Numbered from the stretch's first letter, positions 1-9,734 are shown. The stretch is DNA of 64,000 bases from Acrocarpospora corrugata (GCF_009687845.1 NZ_BLAD01000035.1:36095-100094); one strand, 5' to 3'. Made by a program: numbers and translations. Notes: generated from the sequence alone by a model not told the origin.

Positions 1-1749
1 GGAGTAGAGGCCGCCGGCGGCGGCCAGGTCGGCGTGCGCGCCGGTCTCGACGATCCGGCCGTCCTGGACCACGATGATCAGGTCGGCCATCCGGACGGTG
101 GAGAAGCGATGCGAGACGAACAGGGTGATCGCGCCGGTGGCGGCGCTGACCCGGCCGGCCTGCTCGGCGTACTGCTCGAACAGGGCGTGCTCGGCCTGCG
201 GGTCGAGCGCGGAGGTGGGTTCGTCGAGCACCAGCAGCAGTGGCGCGGAGCGCATCAGCGCCCGGCCGAGCGCCAGTTTCTGCCACTGGCCGCCGGACAG
301 TTCGGCGCCGTCGGCGTAGGTCTTGCCGAGCTGGGTGTCCAGGCCGTGCTCCAGCTGGCCGAGCACGTCGCCGGCCTGGGCGCGGGCCAGCGCGGCCCGG
401 ATCCCGTCCTGGTCGGCCAGCCGGGGCAGGTCGCCGACGCCGACGGTCTCGCCGGCCGGGAACTCGTACCGGATGAAGTCCTGGAAACCGGCGGCGATCC
501 GCTCGCGCCAGTCGTCGATCGCGATCCGGCTCAGGTCGACGCCGTCGATGAGGACCTGGCCGCGGGTCGGGCGGTAGAACCCGCACAGCAGTTTGACCAG
601 GGTGGTCTTGCCGGCGCCGTTCTCGCCGACGATGGCGACCGTGCCGCCGGCGGGCAGCCGGAGATTCACCTCACCCAGCACCGCGGTCGCGGTGCCGGGG
701 TAGGTGAACGACACGTCCCGCAGAGTGATCCCGTCGCGCAGCCGGTCGGGCGGCGACTGGTCGGGCGAACCTGGGCCCGTCGTGGTGACGACCCTGGCCA
801 GGTCGGCCAGCCTGCGGTACGCGGCGGCCATGCGCTGCAGGTCCTGCAGTAGTGTGACGGCGGTGGTGACCTGCTGGTTCACCTGTGCCGCGAGCGCGAT
901 GACGAGGACCACGTCGCTCACGCCCCGCCGCCCGGTGATCGCGTCGCGGACCACCAGGAGGACCGCGCCGACATACGCCAGCGCGAAGATTATCTGACCC
1001 GCCGCGCGCACCCAGGTCGCGGCCAGGTGCGCGCGGACCAGGCCGCGCGTCGCGGCCGCCCAGATCGAGCGGTGCCGCCCGCGCAGCTCGTCGGCCAGCC
1101 GGAACACCCGCAGCTCGCCCGCCAGCCTGGCCGAGGTGGTCAGGTGGAACAGGTTGAGCGCGACCCGGGTGGGCTCGGCGGTGGCGGTCCTGGCCCGGTC
1201 GCTGATCCGCTCGGCGATCCGGCCGGTCAGCAGCGGCGGCAGCGCCGCCAGCGGGAGCAGCAGCAGCCACGGGTTGACCCGGGCCAGCAGCACGGCGGTC
1301 AGCGCGACGGCCAGCGCCAGGCCGATGCTGTTGAGCAGGGCCTCCAGGCCGACCCGGAACTGGCGGGCCTCCTGCTGGAGCACGGTGAGGGAGTCGGCGT
1401 GCTCGGGCCGCTCGTGGTGCTCGATCCCGGCCGAGCCGTTGGACAGGGTGATGAGCCGCTCGGCGAAGTCGAGTTCGGCCAGCTCGGAGAGTTCGAAGTA
1501 GGCCAGGTGGGCGAAGTGCCCGAAGGTCAGGACGGCCACGGCGAGCGCCGCCACGACCACCCCGGCCACGGCCGCGCCGCCGGTGTCGCCCGCCACCACC
1601 GCGCCGGTCATCCAGGCCAGGGCGGCGGCCAGGGCGGGCGCGGCCACCGCGCCGGACACCATCAGCACCACCGAGACGATCGTCTTGCGGCGGTCCATCC
1701 GCCAGGCGGTCGAGATCATCTGGACCGCGCCGGAGAGCAGGTCCCTCAT
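1..1749 (-). CDS. ABC exporter half-transporter (partial, C-terminus off window)
   Basis: Fused membrane and ATPase ABC half-transporter. The N-terminal ~300 residues hold hydrophobic segments of an exporter-type domain. The ATPase domain shows Walker A GENGAGKTT, signature LSGGQWQK, Walker B LLLVLDEPTSALD and the H-loop motif FVSHRFST. The frame runs off the left edge just after the H-loop, so only the last few tens of residues are missing. The ATG at 1749 overlaps the stop of the upstream half-transporter (ATGA), so the two are translationally coupled and probably form a heterodimer. The substrate cannot be read from the sequence; lipid, peptide or drug export are all possible. Confidence 0.9.
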   Translation of the reverse strand, partial: MRDLLSGAVQMISTAWRMDRRKTIVSVVLMVSGAVAAPALAAALAWMTGAVVAGDTGGAAVAGVVVAALAVAVLTFGHFAHLAYFELSELAELDFAERLITLSNGSAGIEHHERPEHADSLTVLQQEARQFRVGLEALLNSIGLALAVALTAVLLARVNPWLLLLPLAALPPLLTGRIAERISDRARTATAEPTRVALNLFHLTTSARLAGELRVFRLADELRGRHRSIWAAATRGLVRAHLAATWVRAAGQIIFALAYVGAVLLVVRDAITGRRGVSDVVLVIALAAQVNQQVTTAVTLLQDLQRMAAAYRRLADLARVVTTTGPGSPDQSPPDRLRDGITLRDVSFTYPGTATAVLGEVNLRLPAGGTVAIVGENGAGKTTLVKLLCGFYRPTRGQVLIDGVDLSRIAIDDWRERIAAGFQDFIRYEFPAGETVGVGDLPRLADQDGIRAALARAQAGDVLGQLEHGLDTQLGKTYADGAELSGGQWQKLALGRALMRSAPLLLVLDEPTSALDPQAEHALFEQYAEQAGRVSAATGAITLFVSHRFSTVRMADLIIVVQDGRIVETGAHADLAAAGGLYS

Positions 1750-3608
1750 GCCGGGACCTCGCTGGTGAACCGGTCGGCCTGGAGCCGGAACAGGGTGGCG
1801 TAGCGGCCCTCCAGGGCCAGCAGATGCTCGTGGGCGCCCTGTTCGATGATCCGGCCGTGTTCCAGGACGACGATCAGCTCGGCCTGGCGGACGGTGGAGA
1901 AGCGGTGCGAGATCAGCAAGGTGGTGGCGCCCTGGGTGAGGGCGGCGAAGGTCTCGAAGAACTGGGCCTCGGCGCGGACGTCGAGGCTGGCGGTGGGTTC
2001 GTCCAGGACCACGATGGGGGAGCCGTGGCGGAGCGCGAACAGCGCCCGGGCCAGCGCGACCCGCTGCCACTGGCCGCCGGAGAGTTCGGCGCCGCCGGTC
2101 AGGTGCCGCGCCAGCGGGGTGTCCAGGCCGAGGGGGAGCGCGTCCAGGGTCTCGGTGAGGCCGACCGCGTCGGCGGCGGCCCGGATGCCGGCCCGGTCGT
2201 CCATGGCGGCGACCGCGCCGAAGGCGATGTTGTCGGCGGCCGGGGCCTCGTACTTCGCGAACTCCTGGAAGATCACGCCCAGCTTGGCGCGCCAGACCTC
2301 GATCGGGTAGCTGGCGATGTCCACACCGTCGGCGCGGATGGCGCCCGAGGTCGGCTCGTACAGGCGGGCCAGGAGTTTGACCAGGGTCGTCTTGCCCGCG
2401 CCGTTGAGGCCGACGATCGCGGTGCAGCGGCCGATCGGGAAGGTCAGGTTGAGGTTCTCGAAGATCGGGCGGCTCTGGCCCGGGTAGGCGAAGGTGACGT
2501 CGTCGAACTGGATCGTCCAGACCGGGTCGGGGATGCGGGACGGGAGCCAGGGCCTGATCGCCCCGCCCGGCGACGGCGCCGACGGCGTCTCGACGTGGCG
2601 GGCGAAGCGCAGCACCCGGTCGTAGGCCTCCATGCCGACGGCCGTCTGCAGGTCGGCCTCCGGGTAGTACTCCGACAGGCGGAGCGCGCCCAGGCAGGCC
2701 TGCATCACCAGGACGAACTGGGTGAGGGTGAGGGTTCCGGCCGCGCCGGCCGCGCCGAAGACGGCGGCCATCACCGCCAGCGTCCAGAGCGCGAACCCGA
2801 CGAACGGCCACAGGTAGACGCGGCGGCGTTCCGCCCACATCGGCTTCAGCCAGGTCAGGTAGGAGTCCCGCAGCCGGTCCCGCAGATGGCCGGTCAGGCC
2901 GAAGACGCGGATCTCCTTGCCGGCGGCGGGCTGGGTGGCCAGGTCGCGGAAGTAGTCGCCCTTGCGTTCGGCCGGGCCGAGGGCGAACCGGACCTTGACG
3001 TACTTGCGCAGGCCGCCGCGCTGGCCGTACCGGAAGAGCAGCACCGCGACGGTGAGGCCGGCGGCGGCGAGCCAGGAGAACATCAGGCCCACCACGACCG
3101 CGTAGCCGGTCAGCTGGGTGTAGCGGGCCAGCAGCGCGAGCAGCCCCGCGCACGCCTGGCCGGGGCTCTGCACGCCGAACTCCAGCTCCCGGGCGGCCGT
3201 GCGGAGCGCGTCCACCGCCTCCTGGTCCTCCAGCGGCGCGATGCCCTGGCTGCGCAGCGCGGCGCCCATCAGCTCGTCGTAGACCTGGCCGTCGATCCGC
3301 CGGGCCAGCAGCTCGCCCAGCGTCGACTGGAGCGGCGCGAAGATCTGCTGCCCCACGAACGCCGCCGCGGCCACCACGAAGACTGCCACGAGCGAGTCCC
3401 AGGCGGCCGAGTCCAGCCCGTCCCGTACGGCCGAGGGCACCCGCCCCAGCACCACGCTGGTGGCCGCCACGAAGACCACGGGCAGCACGCCCAGCACCAG
3501 ATTGACCAGCACCAGCAGGAGCACCAGCCCGCGTCCGCCACGGGGCGCCTGCCGGGCGATCAGCCACCGGGCGGCCACCAGTTCGCGCGGCTTGGACAGG
3601 GCTCGCAT
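1746..3608 (-). CDS. ABC exporter half-transporter
   Basis: A 620-residue transmembrane plus ATPase half-transporter. About six hydrophobic segments lie in residues 30-320. The ATPase half has Walker A GLNGAGKTT, signature LSGGQWQR, Walker B PIVVLDEPTASLD and H-loop LISHRFST. The frame is open to 3686, but ATG at 3608 is preferred because AGGAGGTGG lies just upstream. It shares an ATGA overlap with the following half-transporter and is probably its partner. The 157 bp to the divergent sigma gene at 3766 must hold both promoters. Both ATPase sites look intact, so neither half is obviously degenerate. Confidence 0.92.
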   Translation of the reverse strand: MRALSKPRELVAARWLIARQAPRGGRGLVLLLVLVNLVLGVLPVVFVAATSVVLGRVPSAVRDGLDSAAWDSLVAVFVVAAAAFVGQQIFAPLQSTLGELLARRIDGQVYDELMGAALRSQGIAPLEDQEAVDALRTAARELEFGVQSPGQACAGLLALLARYTQLTGYAVVVGLMFSWLAAAGLTVAVLLFRYGQRGGLRKYVKVRFALGPAERKGDYFRDLATQPAAGKEIRVFGLTGHLRDRLRDSYLTWLKPMWAERRRVYLWPFVGFALWTLAVMAAVFGAAGAAGTLTLTQFVLVMQACLGALRLSEYYPEADLQTAVGMEAYDRVLRFARHVETPSAPSPGGAIRPWLPSRIPDPVWTIQFDDVTFAYPGQSRPIFENLNLTFPIGRCTAIVGLNGAGKTTLVKLLARLYEPTSGAIRADGVDIASYPIEVWRAKLGVIFQEFAKYEAPAADNIAFGAVAAMDDRAGIRAAADAVGLTETLDALPLGLDTPLARHLTGGAELSGGQWQRVALARALFALRHGSPIVVLDEPTASLDVRAEAQFFETFAALTQGATTLLISHRFSTVRQAELIVVLEHGRIIEQGAHEHLLALEGRYATLFRLQADRFTSEVPA

Positions 3609-3765
3609 GCCACCTCCTGGGACTGCTGCAACGGACTTCACAAGTACAGACCAGACGTGCGTCCAAAACTCATCGGCTCCGCGCAAAGATCAGGTAGGGA
3701 CAAGCACGGGCCGGATGATTACGGTGGGATCTGACAGTCTTGGCGGCCGGAGCAGGGAGTGTCGG

Positions 3766-4740
3766 ATGGCAGATCGCGAGGGTGACTTCACCCGCCTGGC
3801 CGATCCGTTCCGGCGCGAGCTGCTGGCGCACTGTTACGGCATCCTCGGCTCGGTGGACGAGGCGGAGGACCTGGTCCAGGAGACCTACCTGCGGGCGTGG
3901 CGGTCCTACGAGCAGTTCGAGGGGCGCTCGTCGATCCGTACCTGGCTGTACCGGATCGCCACCAACGCCTGCCTGACCGCGGTCGAGCAGCGGAACCGGC
4001 GGCCGATGCCCACCGGGCTCGGCGGCCCCTGCGAGGACCCGGAGCGGCTGCCCCCGGCGCAGCCGGAGATCCCCTGGCTGCAACCGCTGCCGGACGCGCT
4101 GCTGCGGCCCGAGTACGTGGACCCCGCCGCGATCGTCCACTCCCGCCAGACGGTACGGCTGGCCATGGCCGCCGCGCTCCAGCACCTGCCGCCCCGGCAG
4201 CGGGCGGTGCTGCTGCTGCGCGACGTCTTCGAGTGGCGGGCCAACGAGGTGGCCGAGCTGCTGAACACCACCACGGCCGCGGTCAATAGCATGCTGCAGC
4301 GGGCCAGGGCCCAGCTGGGCGAGGTCTCGGCCGACGACGACTACACCGAGCCGGCCCGGCGGGACCAGCGCGAGCTGCTGGACCGGTGGGCGGCCGCGAT
4401 GGAGACGGCCGACGTGGCCGCGCTGATGCGGCTGCTGGAGGAGGACGCGGTCTGGGAGATGCCGCCGTTCGCGGCCTGGTTCAGCGGGCGCGCGGCGATC
4501 GGGCGGCTGATCGCCTCCCAGTGCCCGGCCGGGCCGGGTGACACCCTGATGGTCCCGACCCGGGCCAACGGGCAGCCCGCCTTCGCCTTCTACCTGCGTC
4601 AGGACGCGCGGGTGCACCGCGCCTACTCGATGCACGTGCTGAGCCTGAAGGGCGGCTACGTGCACCGGGTCTCGGTGTTCTTCTCGCCGGAGCTGTTCGG
4701 CTCGTTCGGCCTGCCCATGGAGTACGCCGCCGCCGGATAG
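3766..4740 (+). CDS. ECF sigma factor with C-terminal SnoaL-like domain (SigG/SigX5 type)
   Basis: A 324-residue extracytoplasmic-function sigma factor. Region 2 is seen as SVDEAEDLVQETYLRAW followed by IRTWLYRIATNACL. Region 4 is seen as LPPRQRAVLLLRDVFEW plus NTTTAAVNSMLQRARAQL. About 120 further residues resemble a SnoaL/NTF2-like domain, as in the TIGR02960 (SigX5/M. tuberculosis SigG) group, where this extension is thought to modulate the sigma factor in cis. ATG at 3766 follows GGGAG; the longer open frame upstream has no support. It is divergent from the ABC exporter. There is no anti-sigma gene next to it, which suits this family. The inserted region around residues 85-120 is also typical of it. 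Confidence 0.85.
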   Translation: MADREGDFTRLADPFRRELLAHCYGILGSVDEAEDLVQETYLRAWRSYEQFEGRSSIRTWLYRIATNACLTAVEQRNRRPMPTGLGGPCEDPERLPPAQPEIPWLQPLPDALLRPEYVDPAAIVHSRQTVRLAMAAALQHLPPRQRAVLLLRDVFEWRANEVAELLNTTTAAVNSMLQRARAQLGEVSADDDYTEPARRDQRELLDRWAAAMETADVAALMRLLEEDAVWEMPPFAAWFSGRAAIGRLIASQCPAGPGDTLMVPTRANGQPAFAFYLRQDARVHRAYSMHVLSLKGGYVHRVSVFFSPELFGSFGLPMEYAAAG

Positions 4741-4752
4741 ACGCGGCATTTA

Positions 4753-4846
4753 GGGAGATGCGTCACGGCCCGGCCGGGCCGACCATGAATATGCGGCCCC
4801 GGCGGCCATGGCCGGCCGCATCGCACGCTGGCCCGTGCGTCTCCCG
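4753..4846. other. Long imperfect hairpin in the 232-bp gap after the sigma gene
   Basis: GGGAGA near 4753 pairs with TCTCCC near 4840, and ATGCGGCC (4791-4798) pairs with GGCCGCAT (4814-4821) inside it. The structure sits just downstream of the sigma gene stop and lacks a run of T, so it may be a terminator or an mRNA 3' end stabiliser. Beyond it, up to 4972, I see a short CGGGC/GCCCG repeat near 4928-4940 and a possible -10 (TAATCT) before the next gene. Confidence 0.4.
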
Positions 4847-4972
4847 TTCCCTCCACCCGTCCGGTTGCGCCGGATGAGTGATTTGCCACGCCCAAAAGCA
4901 AAACGCCCCAATAGTGCCATTTTTCCGGGCAATGCCCGAAATGTCATGGCCTAATCTGGAAGGTGGCTGAAA

Positions 4973-6136
4973 ATGCGTCCATTTCGCATTGAAATTCCGC
5001 AGGCCGACCTGGACGACCTGCACGACCGGCTGGCCAGGACCCGGTGGCCGGAAGAGCCGCCAGGAACCGGCTGGAGCCGCGGCGTCCCCCTCGACTATCT
5101 GAAGGAACTGGCCGAGTACTGGCGGACCGGCTTCGACTGGCGCGCCGCCGAGGCCCGGCTCAACGAGCACCCCCAGTTCGTCACCGAGATCGACGGCGCC
5201 AACGTGCACTTCGTGCACGTGCGCTCGCCGGAACCCGACGCCACCCCGCTGATCATCACGCACGGCTGGCCCGGCTCGATGGCCGAGTTCCTGGACGTGA
5301 TCGGCCCGCTCACCGACCCCCGCGCCCACGGCGGCGACCCGTCCCAGGCGTTCCACGTGGTCATCCCGTCGCTGCCCGGCTTCACCCTGTCGGGCCCGGT
5401 GGCCGAGACCGGCTGGGACTCCTGGCGGGTGGCCCGCGCCTGGGCCGAGCTGATGCGCCGCCTGGGCTACCAGCGGTACATCGCCCAGGGCTCCGACTGG
5501 GGGATGATGATCTCCTTCCAGCTGGCCCAGGTGGACCCGGAGAACGTGCTCGGCGTGCACGTGAACATGCTGGTCACCTTCCCGTCCGGCGACCCGGCCG
5601 AGATGGCCGCGCTCACCCCGGACGAGATGGCCGGCCTCGGCAAACTCCTCCACTTCGACCAGGAGCTGTCGGCCTACTTCAAGCTCATGGCCACCCGCCC
5701 GCACACGATCGGCTACGGCCTGACCGACTCGCCGGTCGGCCAGCTGGCCTGGATCGTCGAGCGATTCATGGACTGGACCGACGCGGAGAAGGCCCCCGAG
5801 GACGCCGTGGACCGGGACCAGATGCTCACCAACGTCTCCCTCTACTGGCTGACCCGCACGGCCCTCTCGTCCGGCTCGCTCTACTACGAGAACACCGACC
5901 GGACCGTCTCCAACGTGGCCGCCAAGTTCGGCGGCCCCTGGCCGGTCACCCAGCCGGTCGGCGTGGCCGTCTTCGCCGGCGACGCGACCGCGCCGATCAG
6001 GTCCTGGGCCGAGCGGCTGGTCCCCACCATCACCCACTGGAGCGAGCTGCCGCGCGGCGGCCACTTCGGCGCGATGGAGGAGCCCGACCTGTACGTCGCC
6101 GACGTACGCGCCTTTCAGCGATCGCTGCGCGGATGA
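4973..6136 (+). CDS. Epoxide hydrolase (EHN-domain alpha/beta hydrolase)
   Basis: A 387-residue epoxide hydrolase that would open an epoxide to a diol. The N-terminal ~105 residues match the EHN domain (starts [19 protein letters not shown]). The alpha/beta core has the oxyanion-hole motif HGWPGS, the nucleophile in GSDWG, the tyrosine region LYYEN and the catalytic histidine in [10 protein letters not shown], so the active site looks complete. Length is normal for the microsomal-type bacterial family. It heads a same-strand gene run that continues with two flavin oxygenases. Its substrate may be an epoxide made by one of them, which is inference. GGAAGGTGG lies upstream of the ATG. Confidence 0.92.
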   Translation: MRPFRIEIPQADLDDLHDRLARTRWPEEPPGTGWSRGVPLDYLKELAEYWRTGFDWRAAEARLNEHPQFVTEIDGANVHFVHVRSPEPDATPLIITHGWPGSMAEFLDVIGPLTDPRAHGGDPSQAFHVVIPSLPGFTLSGPVAETGWDSWRVARAWAELMRRLGYQRYIAQGSDWGMMISFQLAQVDPENVLGVHVNMLVTFPSGDPAEMAALTPDEMAGLGKLLHFDQELSAYFKLMATRPHTIGYGLTDSPVGQLAWIVERFMDWTDAEKAPEDAVDRDQMLTNVSLYWLTRTALSSGSLYYENTDRTVSNVAAKFGGPWPVTQPVGVAVFAGDATAPIRSWAERLVPTITHWSELPRGGHFGAMEEPDLYVADVRAFQRSLRG

Positions 6137-6267
6137 ACGTTTCAGGCCCGGCGGGTGACCGGCCGCGCCGGTCGCCCGCGCGCCAGATGAATTGCGGCGC
6201 GAATTCCAGCGTCGCGCCAATAGCGCGGCAAGCGTTATCCGGGCCCGCCGGAAACGCCGCCGCATCG

Positions 6268-6282
6268 GTTATTCGGAATAAC
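6268..6282. promoter_or_regulatory. Perfect inverted repeat GTTATTC-G-GAATAAC before the hydroxylase RBS
   Basis: Seven-base arms with a single central G, ending one base before the GAGGAGG ribosome binding site (6284-6290) of the gene starting at 6294. The position suits an operator or a small leader hairpin. The GTTAT/ATAAC core resembles the arms of the putative TetR operator at 15366-15402, so the same regulator could bind both. That link is a guess. Confidence 0.45.
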
Positions 6283-6293
6283 GAGGAGGCCCG

Positions 6294-7469
6294 GTGAAAC
6301 ACGCTCAGGCGCCAGCCCAGGAAGAGCTCGTCCGGCGCGCGTCGGAACTGGTTCCGCTGCTCCAGGCGAACGCGCTCAGCACCGAGGACGGCAGGCAGCT
6401 GACCCCCGACTCGCTGGACGCGCTCCGCGACGCCGGCATCTACCGGATGCGCGTCCCGGCCCGGTACGGCGGCTACGAGAGCGACGCCCGCACCATGGTC
6501 AGGGTCGCCTCGGAACTCGGCCGCGGCGACGGCTCCACCTCGTGGACCGCGTCCGTCTGGTGGATCACGTCGTGGATGGCGGCGATGTTCCCCGACGACG
6601 TCCAGGACGAGGTGTTCGACTCGCCCGACACCCGCCTGTGCGGCACGCTCAGCCCGACCGGCATGGCCGTACGGCAGCCGGGCGGGGCCGTGCTGAACGG
6701 CAAGTGGGGCTTCATCAGCGGCGCCAGGCACAGCACGTGGCAGGTGATCGTCGCGGTCAGCCCCACCCCGGAGGGCGGCCACGAGCCGATCATGGCCCTG
6801 GTCCCGCTGGCCGACCTGCAGATCGTGGACGACTGGTTCACCTCGGGCCTGCGCGGCACCGGCAGCATCACCACGATCGCCCAGAACGTGTTCATCCCCG
6901 AGGAGCGCATCCTCTCGATGGGCGCGATCCTGCACGAGCAGTACGGCTCCAAGCGCAACGCCGAGAGCGCGATCTACCGCAACCCGCTGCTCCCGGTCGC
7001 CTCGGCCTCCTCGGTCGGCACCGTGCTCGGCATGGCCAAGGGCGCCTGGGACGCCTTCCTCGGCCGGCTGCCCGACCGGCACATCACCTACACGGCGTAC
7101 ACCAGCCAGCGGGAGGCCCCGCTCACCCACTTCCAGGTGGCCGAGGCGCGGCTGCTGATCGACGAGGCCGAGTTCCACGCCCTCCGGCTGGCCGGCCAGG
7201 TGGACGAGAAGTCCGGCGCGGAGTGGACCGCGGAGGAGCGGGCCCGCGCCCGCGCCGACATGGGCGCGGTCTGCGACCTGGCCAAGCAGGCGGTGGATCT
7301 GCTGACCACCGCGAGCGGCGGCTCGTCCATCTACAGCGACGTGCCGATGCAGCGGATCCAGCGCGACATGCAGGCCGTCAACCTGCACGCGCTGATGCAT
7401 CCGGACACCAACCGTGAACTCTACGGCCGCATCCTGTGCGGGATGCCGCCCAATACCTTCTACCTGTAG
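6294..7469 (+). CDS. Acyl-CoA dehydrogenase-fold flavin-dependent monooxygenase
   Basis: A 391-residue protein of the acyl-CoA dehydrogenase fold. Start is GTG at 6294 behind GAGGAGG. The sequence (LRDAGIYRMRVPARYGGYE near residue 45, ELGRGDGSTSW near 75, then SGLRGTGS in the middle domain) is typical of class D two-component flavin monooxygenases such as antibiotic hydroxylases and HsaA-like enzymes, rather than of true fatty-acid dehydrogenases, whose catalytic glutamate I do not see. Such enzymes use reduced flavin from a separate reductase, and none is encoded nearby. It lies between an epoxide hydrolase and an FAD monooxygenase, which suggests sequential oxidation of one substrate. Confidence 0.8.
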   Translation: MKHAQAPAQEELVRRASELVPLLQANALSTEDGRQLTPDSLDALRDAGIYRMRVPARYGGYESDARTMVRVASELGRGDGSTSWTASVWWITSWMAAMFPDDVQDEVFDSPDTRLCGTLSPTGMAVRQPGGAVLNGKWGFISGARHSTWQVIVAVSPTPEGGHEPIMALVPLADLQIVDDWFTSGLRGTGSITTIAQNVFIPEERILSMGAILHEQYGSKRNAESAIYRNPLLPVASASSVGTVLGMAKGAWDAFLGRLPDRHITYTAYTSQREAPLTHFQVAEARLLIDEAEFHALRLAGQVDEKSGAEWTAEERARARADMGAVCDLAKQAVDLLTTASGGSSIYSDVPMQRIQRDMQAVNLHALMHPDTNRELYGRILCGMPPNTFYL

Positions 7470-7480
7470 AGGAGCAGAAG

Positions 7481-8803
7481 ATGCGGAACCGCGCGGTGGT
7501 GCTGGGCGGCGGGATGGCCGGCCTGGTGGCCGCCAAGGTGCTGTCGGAGCAATTCGAGGAAGTCCTGCTGGTGGACCGGGACCAGCTGGCCGGGGTGGCC
7601 GACCCACGCCGCGGCGTTCCGCAGGGGGCGCACGCGCACGGCCTGCTGGCCAAGGGCCAGGAAGTGCTGGAGGGCATGTTCCCCGGCCTCACCAGGGAAC
7701 TGGCCGACGCCGGGATCCCCACCGGCGACATGGGCGTCAACCTGCGCTGGTACTTCAACGGCCATCGGCTCCAGCCGAAGGCGACCGGCCTGAAGGTGAT
7801 CTCGGCCACCCGGCCGGAGCTGGAGGGCGCGGTGCGCGCCCGGGTGCAGGCCCTGCCCAACGTCAGGTTCCTGGAGAACCACGTCATCCTCTCGCTCACG
7901 GTCACCCAGGACCGGAGCCGGATCACCGGGGTCAAGGTCGCGCCCGAGGGTGAGGGCGCGGAGGTCGAGCTCACCGCCGACCTGGTGGTGGACGCCACCG
8001 GGCGCGGCTCGCGCACCCCCGCCTGGCTGGCCGAGCTCGGCTACCCGCGCCCCGAGGAGGACCGCGTCAAGATCGGCCTCTCCTACACCACCTGCCACTA
8101 CCGGCTGCGCGAGAACGTGCTCGGCGAGGACATGGCGATCCTCTGCGTGGCCACCCCCGACCACCCGCGCGGCGCGTTCTTCTCCCGGCTGAACGACCGC
8201 TACCTGCTCTCGCTCACCGGCATGCTGGGCGACCAGGCCCCGACCGACCCCGAGGGCCACCTGGCCTTCGTCAAGTCGCTGCCGGTGCCGGACATCCACG
8301 AGGCCGTGCACGACGCTGAGGTGCTGGACGAGCGGGTGGCGTTCCGCTACCCGGCCAGCGTCTGGAAGCACTTCGAGCGGCTCACCCGCTTCCCGCTGGG
8401 GCTGCTGGTGGTCGGCGACGGCGTGTGCAGCTTCAATCCGGTGTACGGCCAGGGCATGACGGTGGCCGCGCTGGAGGGCCTCACCCTGCGCGAGCACCTG
8501 AAGGGCGGCGGCCTGCCCGACGCCAAGGCGTTCTTCACCGACGTGGCCAAGGTGATCGAGGCGCCGTGGGGCGTCGCGGCCGGCGGCGACCTCAGCTTCC
8601 CCGGCGTGGAGGGGGAGCGGAGCGAGGAGGTGCTGATGGGCAACGCGTACATGGACCGGCTGCGGGCGGCGGCCGAGCACGACGGGATCGTCACCGCCGC
8701 GTTCATGCGGGTGGCCGGGCTCATCGATCCGGTGGAGTCGCTGATGCGGCCGGCGATGGCGCTGCGGGTCTCCCGGCACCAGCCCGAGACCCAGAACGCC
8801 TAG
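7481..8803 (+). CDS. FAD-dependent monooxygenase/oxidoreductase
   Basis: A 440-residue flavoprotein. The N-terminus has the dinucleotide-binding motif VVLGGGMAGLVAAKVL, and VVGDGVCSFNPVYGQGM around residues 308-325 corresponds to the second FAD motif of PHBH-type hydroxylases, halogenases and geranylgeranyl reductase-like proteins (GDG in place of the usual GDA). No tryptophan-halogenase WxWxIP motif is visible, so hydroxylation or epoxidation is more likely than halogenation. ATG at 7481 follows AGAGGAG, 11 bp after the preceding gene, so the genes are surely cotranscribed. It is a plausible source of the epoxide handled by the hydrolase at 4973. Confidence 0.82.
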   Translation: MRNRAVVLGGGMAGLVAAKVLSEQFEEVLLVDRDQLAGVADPRRGVPQGAHAHGLLAKGQEVLEGMFPGLTRELADAGIPTGDMGVNLRWYFNGHRLQPKATGLKVISATRPELEGAVRARVQALPNVRFLENHVILSLTVTQDRSRITGVKVAPEGEGAEVELTADLVVDATGRGSRTPAWLAELGYPRPEEDRVKIGLSYTTCHYRLRENVLGEDMAILCVATPDHPRGAFFSRLNDRYLLSLTGMLGDQAPTDPEGHLAFVKSLPVPDIHEAVHDAEVLDERVAFRYPASVWKHFERLTRFPLGLLVVGDGVCSFNPVYGQGMTVAALEGLTLREHLKGGGLPDAKAFFTDVAKVIEAPWGVAAGGDLSFPGVEGERSEEVLMGNAYMDRLRAAAEHDGIVTAAFMRVAGLIDPVESLMRPAMALRVSRHQPETQNA

Positions 8804-8807
8804 TCCG

Positions 8808-9734
8808 GTGATCGTCAAGAGGGCGCTGCGGAGGTCCCTCGCCCAGGTCCGGCATGTCACGCCGGTGCCGCCAGGGGCGGCGAGGGGGCTGGTGGCGGAG
8901 GTGTACGCCCAGGTGGAGCGCGACTTCGGGATGCTGGCCCCGCCGGTCGCGCTGCATTCGGCGGCGCCCGAGGTGATGGCCGCGGCCTGGATGCTGCTGC
9001 GGGAGTCCCTGCTGGCCCAGGGGCAGGTGGCGCGGGGGGCCAAGGAGCTGGTGGCGACCGAGGTCTCCCGCGCCAACGCCTGCCCGTACTGCGTGGACGT
9101 GCACGGCGCGACCCTGCGCGGCCTGGGCGGCCCGGCCCCGGCCGAGCCCGGGCCGCTGCCTGAGGTCGTCGGGACCCGGCTGACGTTCCACTACCTCAAT
9201 CGCATGGTCAACGTGTTCCTCGGCGAATCGCCGCTCCCGCCCGAGGTGCCGGGGGGCATGCGCGGCGGCGCGCTGCGCGTCCTCGGCGCCATGATGGGGG
9301 CGTCGGCCCGCAAGCCGCGGCCACCGGGCGACTCGCTCCGGCTGCTGCCGGACGCGCCGCTCCCGGCCGAGCTGTCCTGGGCGGACGGAAATCCGTACGT
9401 GGCGGGCGCGGTCGCGCGGGCGACCGCGGCCGTCGCGGCGGCGGGCGAGCGCTCGGTGCCCGAGCCGGTCCGCGACCTGGTCACCGCCGAGGTCGGCAAG
9501 TGGGACGGAACCCCGCCCGGCCTCAGCACCGCCTGGGCGACGGAGGCGGCGGCCGGGCTCGCCCCCGGGCACCGCCCGGTGGCCCGCCTCGCGCTGCTCA
9601 CCGCCAAAGCCTCCTACCAGGCCGGCACGGCGATCGACGCCTTCCGGGCCACCGACCCCAGCGACCGGGCCTTGCTGGAGGTGACCGCGTGGGCCAGCAT
9701 GATGACGGCCCGCGCTCGTTCTGGAGGACCATGA
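8808..9734 (+). CDS. AhpD/carboxymuconolactone decarboxylase-like protein
   Basis: A 308-residue, mostly helical protein with the AhpD redox motif NACPYCVDVHGATLRGLG near residue 90, in which the two cysteines and the downstream histidine are conserved. The rest reads as a second, cysteine-free copy of the fold. Proteins of this type act as peroxidase partners or bind small aromatics; the exact reaction is unknown. Start is GTG at 8808, five bases past the previous stop, without a strong Shine-Dalgarno. The stop overlaps the next ATG (ATGA at 9731), showing coupling to the efflux pump. Confidence 0.75.
   Translation: MIVKRALRRSLAQVRHVTPVPPGAARGLVAEVYAQVERDFGMLAPPVALHSAAPEVMAAAWMLLRESLLAQGQVARGAKELVATEVSRANACPYCVDVHGATLRGLGGPAPAEPGPLPEVVGTRLTFHYLNRMVNVFLGESPLPPEVPGGMRGGALRVLGAMMGASARKPRPPGDSLRLLPDAPLPAELSWADGNPYVAGAVARATAAVAAAGERSVPEPVRDLVTAEVGKWDGTPPGLSTAWATEAAAGLAPGHRPVARLALLTAKASYQAGTAIDAFRATDPSDRALLEVTAWASMMTARARSGGP

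Noticed and set aside
1824..3734. Long plus-strand open frame (636 codons) and similar long antisense frames, such as 19999-22269
   Set aside because: They are antisense shadows of the ABC transporter and the GH9 cellulase. They arise from high GC, have no domain content, and their composition is rich in Gly, Arg, Asp and Gln.
7481..8803. Flavin-dependent tryptophan halogenase
   Set aside because: The N-terminal and GDG motifs fit the wider family, but the halogenase WxWxIP motif is absent.
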